From positions 1 through 6,623 of the forward strand of contig CAMLJW010000304.1 in assembly GCA_946480485.1 (NCBI GenBank): 6,623 nt of DNA. Reading direction: 5' to 3'. Position numbers and translations under genes: made by a program. A model generated the notes under the pieces. That model was not told where the DNA came from, did no database searches, and saw nothing but the letters and a program-made list of their open reading frames with translations. Shown here piece by piece: positions 4,797-6,623 of the stretch; positions within the stretch are counted from its first letter, which is position 1, and every line of letters begins with the position of its first letter. This DNA comes from an uncultured Streptomyces sp. Its GTDB lineage: Bacteria; Actinomycetota; Actinomycetes; Streptomycetales; Streptomycetaceae.

Positions 4797-6365
4797 TCAC
4801 CCGAGTTGTCGCGCGCCTCTCTCGCTCTCCTCGGCGGGCGCGAAGCTGCGCCAGTGCGGGTGCCCGGGCATGGGCGGGGTCTTCTCGCCGTAGAGCCAGT
4901 CCATGAAGAACCCGCTCAGATCCCGGCCCGCGACGGCCGACGCGAGGTTTTCGAAGTCCGCGGTCGTCGCGGTGCCGTCACGGTGGGTGTTGACCCATGT
5001 CCGTTCCAGCCGCTCGAAGGCCGGGTGGCCGATCTCCTGGCGCAGGGCGTACAGGACCAGAGCGCTGCCGTTGTAGACGTTCGGCCTGAAGATGCTCATC
5101 TTCTTGCCGGGTTCGGGTGCCTTGGGTGCCGCGGGCGGGCCTCCGGCGGCCCGCCATGTGTCGGACGCGCGGTAGGCGGCGCGCATGCGCTCCTCCAGGG
5201 ACTGGTCCGCCGTCTCCTGCGCGTACAGGGCCTCGTACCAGGTGGCGTGTCCTTCGTTGAGCCAGAGGTCGGACCAGGTACGCGGGGTGACGCTGTCGCC
5301 GAACCACTGGTGCGCCAACTCGTGCACCATGATCGACTCGACGTACCACTTCGGGATCTCGGAACGTGTGAAGAGCTCCCTCTCGAAGAGAGAGAGCGTC
5401 TGTGTCTCGAGTTCGAAGCCCGTCCGAGCCTCGGCGACCAGCAGCCCGTACGTCTCGAAGGGGTAGCGGCCGACCTTCTCCTGCATCCAGGCGATCTGGT
5501 CGGGCGTCTTCTCGAGCCAGGGCGCCAGCTTTCCCCGGTCCTTGGCAGGCACCACATCACGTACGGGAAGACCGCCCGGCCCGCTCCGGTGCAGCACGGC
5601 GGAGCGGCCGATGGACACCTGGGCCAGCTCGGTGGCCATCGGGTGGGCGGTTCGATACGTCCAGGTGGTGGTCGTCGCGCCGCGGGCCGTTGACGGCGGC
5701 AGTCCGTTGGCCACGACCGTGTATGCGTGGGGCGCGGTGACACGGAACGTGAACATCGCCTTGTCGGAGGGGTGGTCGTTGCCCGGGAAGACCCGGTGCG
5801 CGGCGTCGGCCTGGTTGGCCATGGCGAGGCCGTCCTCGGTCCGCACCCATCCGCTGTTCACGTCCTTTTCGGGCATCGGGTTGCTGTCGTGTCGCACGGT
5901 GATCCTCATCCCGCTGCCGGGCGGCAGCGGCTTCGCGGGCGTGACCACCAGGTCCTCGCCCGCCTGTCGGAACTCCGCGGGCACGCCGTTGACCTCGATG
6001 GATCGCACCGTTCCGTGTGAGTAGTCAAGATTGACCCGATCCAGCCAGTCTGTCGTCCGCGCGTCGATCTTGGTAACGGCCGGCAGCGGCTTGTCGTTGC
6101 TGCCGGGATAGCTGAGGGCGAGGTCGTACGCCATGACGTCGTACCCGGGGTTGCCCAGGTGCGGGAAAAGGCGATCGCCGACCCCGAGCGGTGCCGGCGC
6201 GGGGGCGCTCGCGGCGATGAGGCAGGCGGATGCGGCGGAGGCGCACAGCGCCGTACGGATCCGTCCGGGGGCCTTGGTACGTGGGGCCGGGCGCCTGGTC
6301 GACCCAGAGGTACTGAAGGTACTGAAGGTACTGAGGATCCAGGAAGTCCTGGGGGTAAGCGGCAT
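4797..6365 (-). CDS. Secreted M1 family zinc metallopeptidase
   Basis: M1 enzymes usually remove N-terminal residues from peptides. The 522-residue protein has an Arg/Lys-rich n-region and a hydrophobic ALCASAASACLIAASA stretch (39-54) ending in AxA-type sites, so export is predicted. SAASAC could also be read as a lipobox. The N-terminal beta domain starts near GYDVMAYDLAL (74-84) and carries the family motif FPGNDHPSDKAMFTFRV (193-209). The zinc site is HELAH (348-352) with Glu371 in WLNEGHATW, at the correct 18-residue spacing. The exopeptidase motif appears as GFELETQ (316-322) in place of GAMEN. Tyr431 in VYNGSALVLY fits the transition-state tyrosine. There is no C-terminal ERAP1-like domain, so this is a short M1 form. 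The ATG at 6365 is the only usable in-frame start, as a stop lies four codons upstream, but no clear ribosome binding site precedes it. The gene lies between a RelA/SpoT homologue and hflX on the same strand. Confidence 0.9.
   Translation of the reverse strand: MPLTPRTSWILSTFSTFSTSGSTRRPAPRTKAPGRIRTALCASAASACLIAASAPAPAPLGVGDRLFPHLGNPGYDVMAYDLALSYPGSNDKPLPAVTKIDARTTDWLDRVNLDYSHGTVRSIEVNGVPAEFRQAGEDLVVTPAKPLPPGSGMRITVRHDSNPMPEKDVNSGWVRTEDGLAMANQADAAHRVFPGNDHPSDKAMFTFRVTAPHAYTVVANGLPPSTARGATTTTWTYRTAHPMATELAQVSIGRSAVLHRSGPGGLPVRDVVPAKDRGKLAPWLEKTPDQIAWMQEKVGRYPFETYGLLVAEARTGFELETQTLSLFERELFTRSEIPKWYVESIMVHELAHQWFGDSVTPRTWSDLWLNEGHATWYEALYAQETADQSLEERMRAAYRASDTWRAAGGPPAAPKAPEPGKKMSIFRPNVYNGSALVLYALRQEIGHPAFERLERTWVNTHRDGTATTADFENLASAVAGRDLSGFFMDWLYGEKTPPMPGHPHWRSFAPAEESERGARQLG
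6309..6335. repeat. 9-bp tandem triplication at the start of the M1 gene
   Basis: GGTACTGAA occurs at 6309-6317 and 6318-6326, with a third copy at 6327-6335 differing in the last base. It lies within the first 20 codons of the M1 gene and encodes the STFSTFSTS run. Nine bases preserve the frame, so copy-number change by slippage would lengthen or shorten the signal-peptide n-region without a frameshift. Confidence 0.85.
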
Positions 6366-6512
6366 GGACCACGGCTATCAGCGCCCGCACCGAGTGCGGT
6401 GACGACTCGCGCCGCGGCCACCCGAACGGGTCCTCCGTGCCTGACGGCGATCCGCTGCCTCGGGTGCCTGCCGCTCGGCGACATGGCCTGCGCAGAACGT
6501 GCGGAAGCCCTC

Positions 6513-6623
6513 CTACGGAGCCGTCGCCTGGCGCTGTGCCCGGCTCACGTCGAACACACCCGGCACGTTGCGCATTGCCCTCATCAGCGCGGGAAGGTGT
6601 GCGGCGTCCGGGAGTTGGAGCGT
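6513..6623 (-). CDS. C-terminal end of a probable RelA/SpoT (p)ppGpp synthetase/hydrolase (partial)
   Basis: This minus-strand frame enters from the right edge and ends at TAG (6515-6513), giving the last 36 residues. The segment reads LPALMRAMRNVPGVFDVSRAQ in its core. This resembles the last helix and strand of the ACT domain that ends RelA/SpoT proteins (a pattern like LxxxLxxLxxVPxVxDVxR). That domain regulates the balance of alarmone synthesis and hydrolysis. The context supports the call: from memory, S. coelicolor carries the RelA/SpoT homologue rshA two genes from hflX, next to an M1 peptidase gene. With only 36 residues, another ACT-domain protein cannot be excluded. A gap of 147 bases without an obvious terminator separates it from the M1 gene, so read-through is possible. 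Confidence 0.65.
   Translation of the reverse strand, partial: TLQLPDAAHLPALMRAMRNVPGVFDVSRAQRQATAP

Noticed and set aside
5381..5400. A GA-rich run in the M1 gene
   Set aside because: It encodes the conserved segment just after the exopeptidase motif and is explained by codon use for Leu, Phe, Glu and Arg.
3072..5693. An 873-codon plus-strand open frame spanning hflX, the gap and part of the M1 gene
   Set aside because: It is antisense to two clear family members on the other strand. Its translation is Arg/Gly/Leu/Val-rich low-complexity without motifs, as expected for the reverse frame of GC-rich genes.
6388..6401. A small inverted repeat CACCG/CGGTG between the RelA/SpoT gene and the M1 gene
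   Set aside because: The arms are only five bases, which is common by chance in GC-rich DNA. It is not a credible terminator, and nothing else notable is seen in this 147-base gap.

Overview
The window is very G+C-rich DNA from an actinomycete, almost certainly Streptomyces. The evidence is GC-biased third codon positions, long antisense shadow reading frames, Streptomyces-style lipoprotein and secretion signals, T-poor terminator hairpins, and a gene neighbourhood I recall from Streptomyces chromosomes (RelA/SpoT homologue, M1 peptidase, hflX). It looks like ordinary chromosome: there is no transposase, integrase, tRNA, rRNA or CRISPR array.

Left part, 1-3010. A probable minus-strand gene starts at 93 and leaves the window after 31 codons. 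After a 317-base divergent control region with three perfect inverted repeats come two tandem plus-strand paralogues (411-1646 and 1811-3010). Each encodes a predicted lipid-anchored, trypsin/V8-like serine peptidase with an intact His-Asp-Ser triad, two likely disulfides and a conserved Trp-rich segment between the lipid anchor and the catalytic domain. A terminator-like hairpin lies between the two genes, so each is probably transcribed separately. Parts of their catalytic cores are nearly identical in DNA, including at synonymous positions.

Right part, 3102-6623. Three minus-strand genes are read from right to left: the last 36 codons of a probable RelA/SpoT-type (p)ppGpp synthetase/hydrolase (ACT-domain end), a secreted M1 zinc metallopeptidase (4797-6365), and the ribosome-associated GTPase HflX (3102-4595). 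A perfect 13-bp-stem hairpin at 3032-3073 separates hflX from the converging peptidase gene and can terminate both. The 201-base gap between the M1 gene and hflX carries nested direct repeats. The M1 gene has a 9-bp triplication in its signal-peptide region and no clear ribosome binding site.

Functionally, the window joins intracellular stress and translation functions (alarmone metabolism, HflX ribosome splitting and rescue) to three exported proteolytic enzymes. The genes themselves belong to known families. The less explained items are the conserved Trp-rich N-terminal module of the paired lipoprotein peptidases, the inverted-repeat-rich leaders, the nested repeats upstream of hflX, and the odd start region of the M1 gene.
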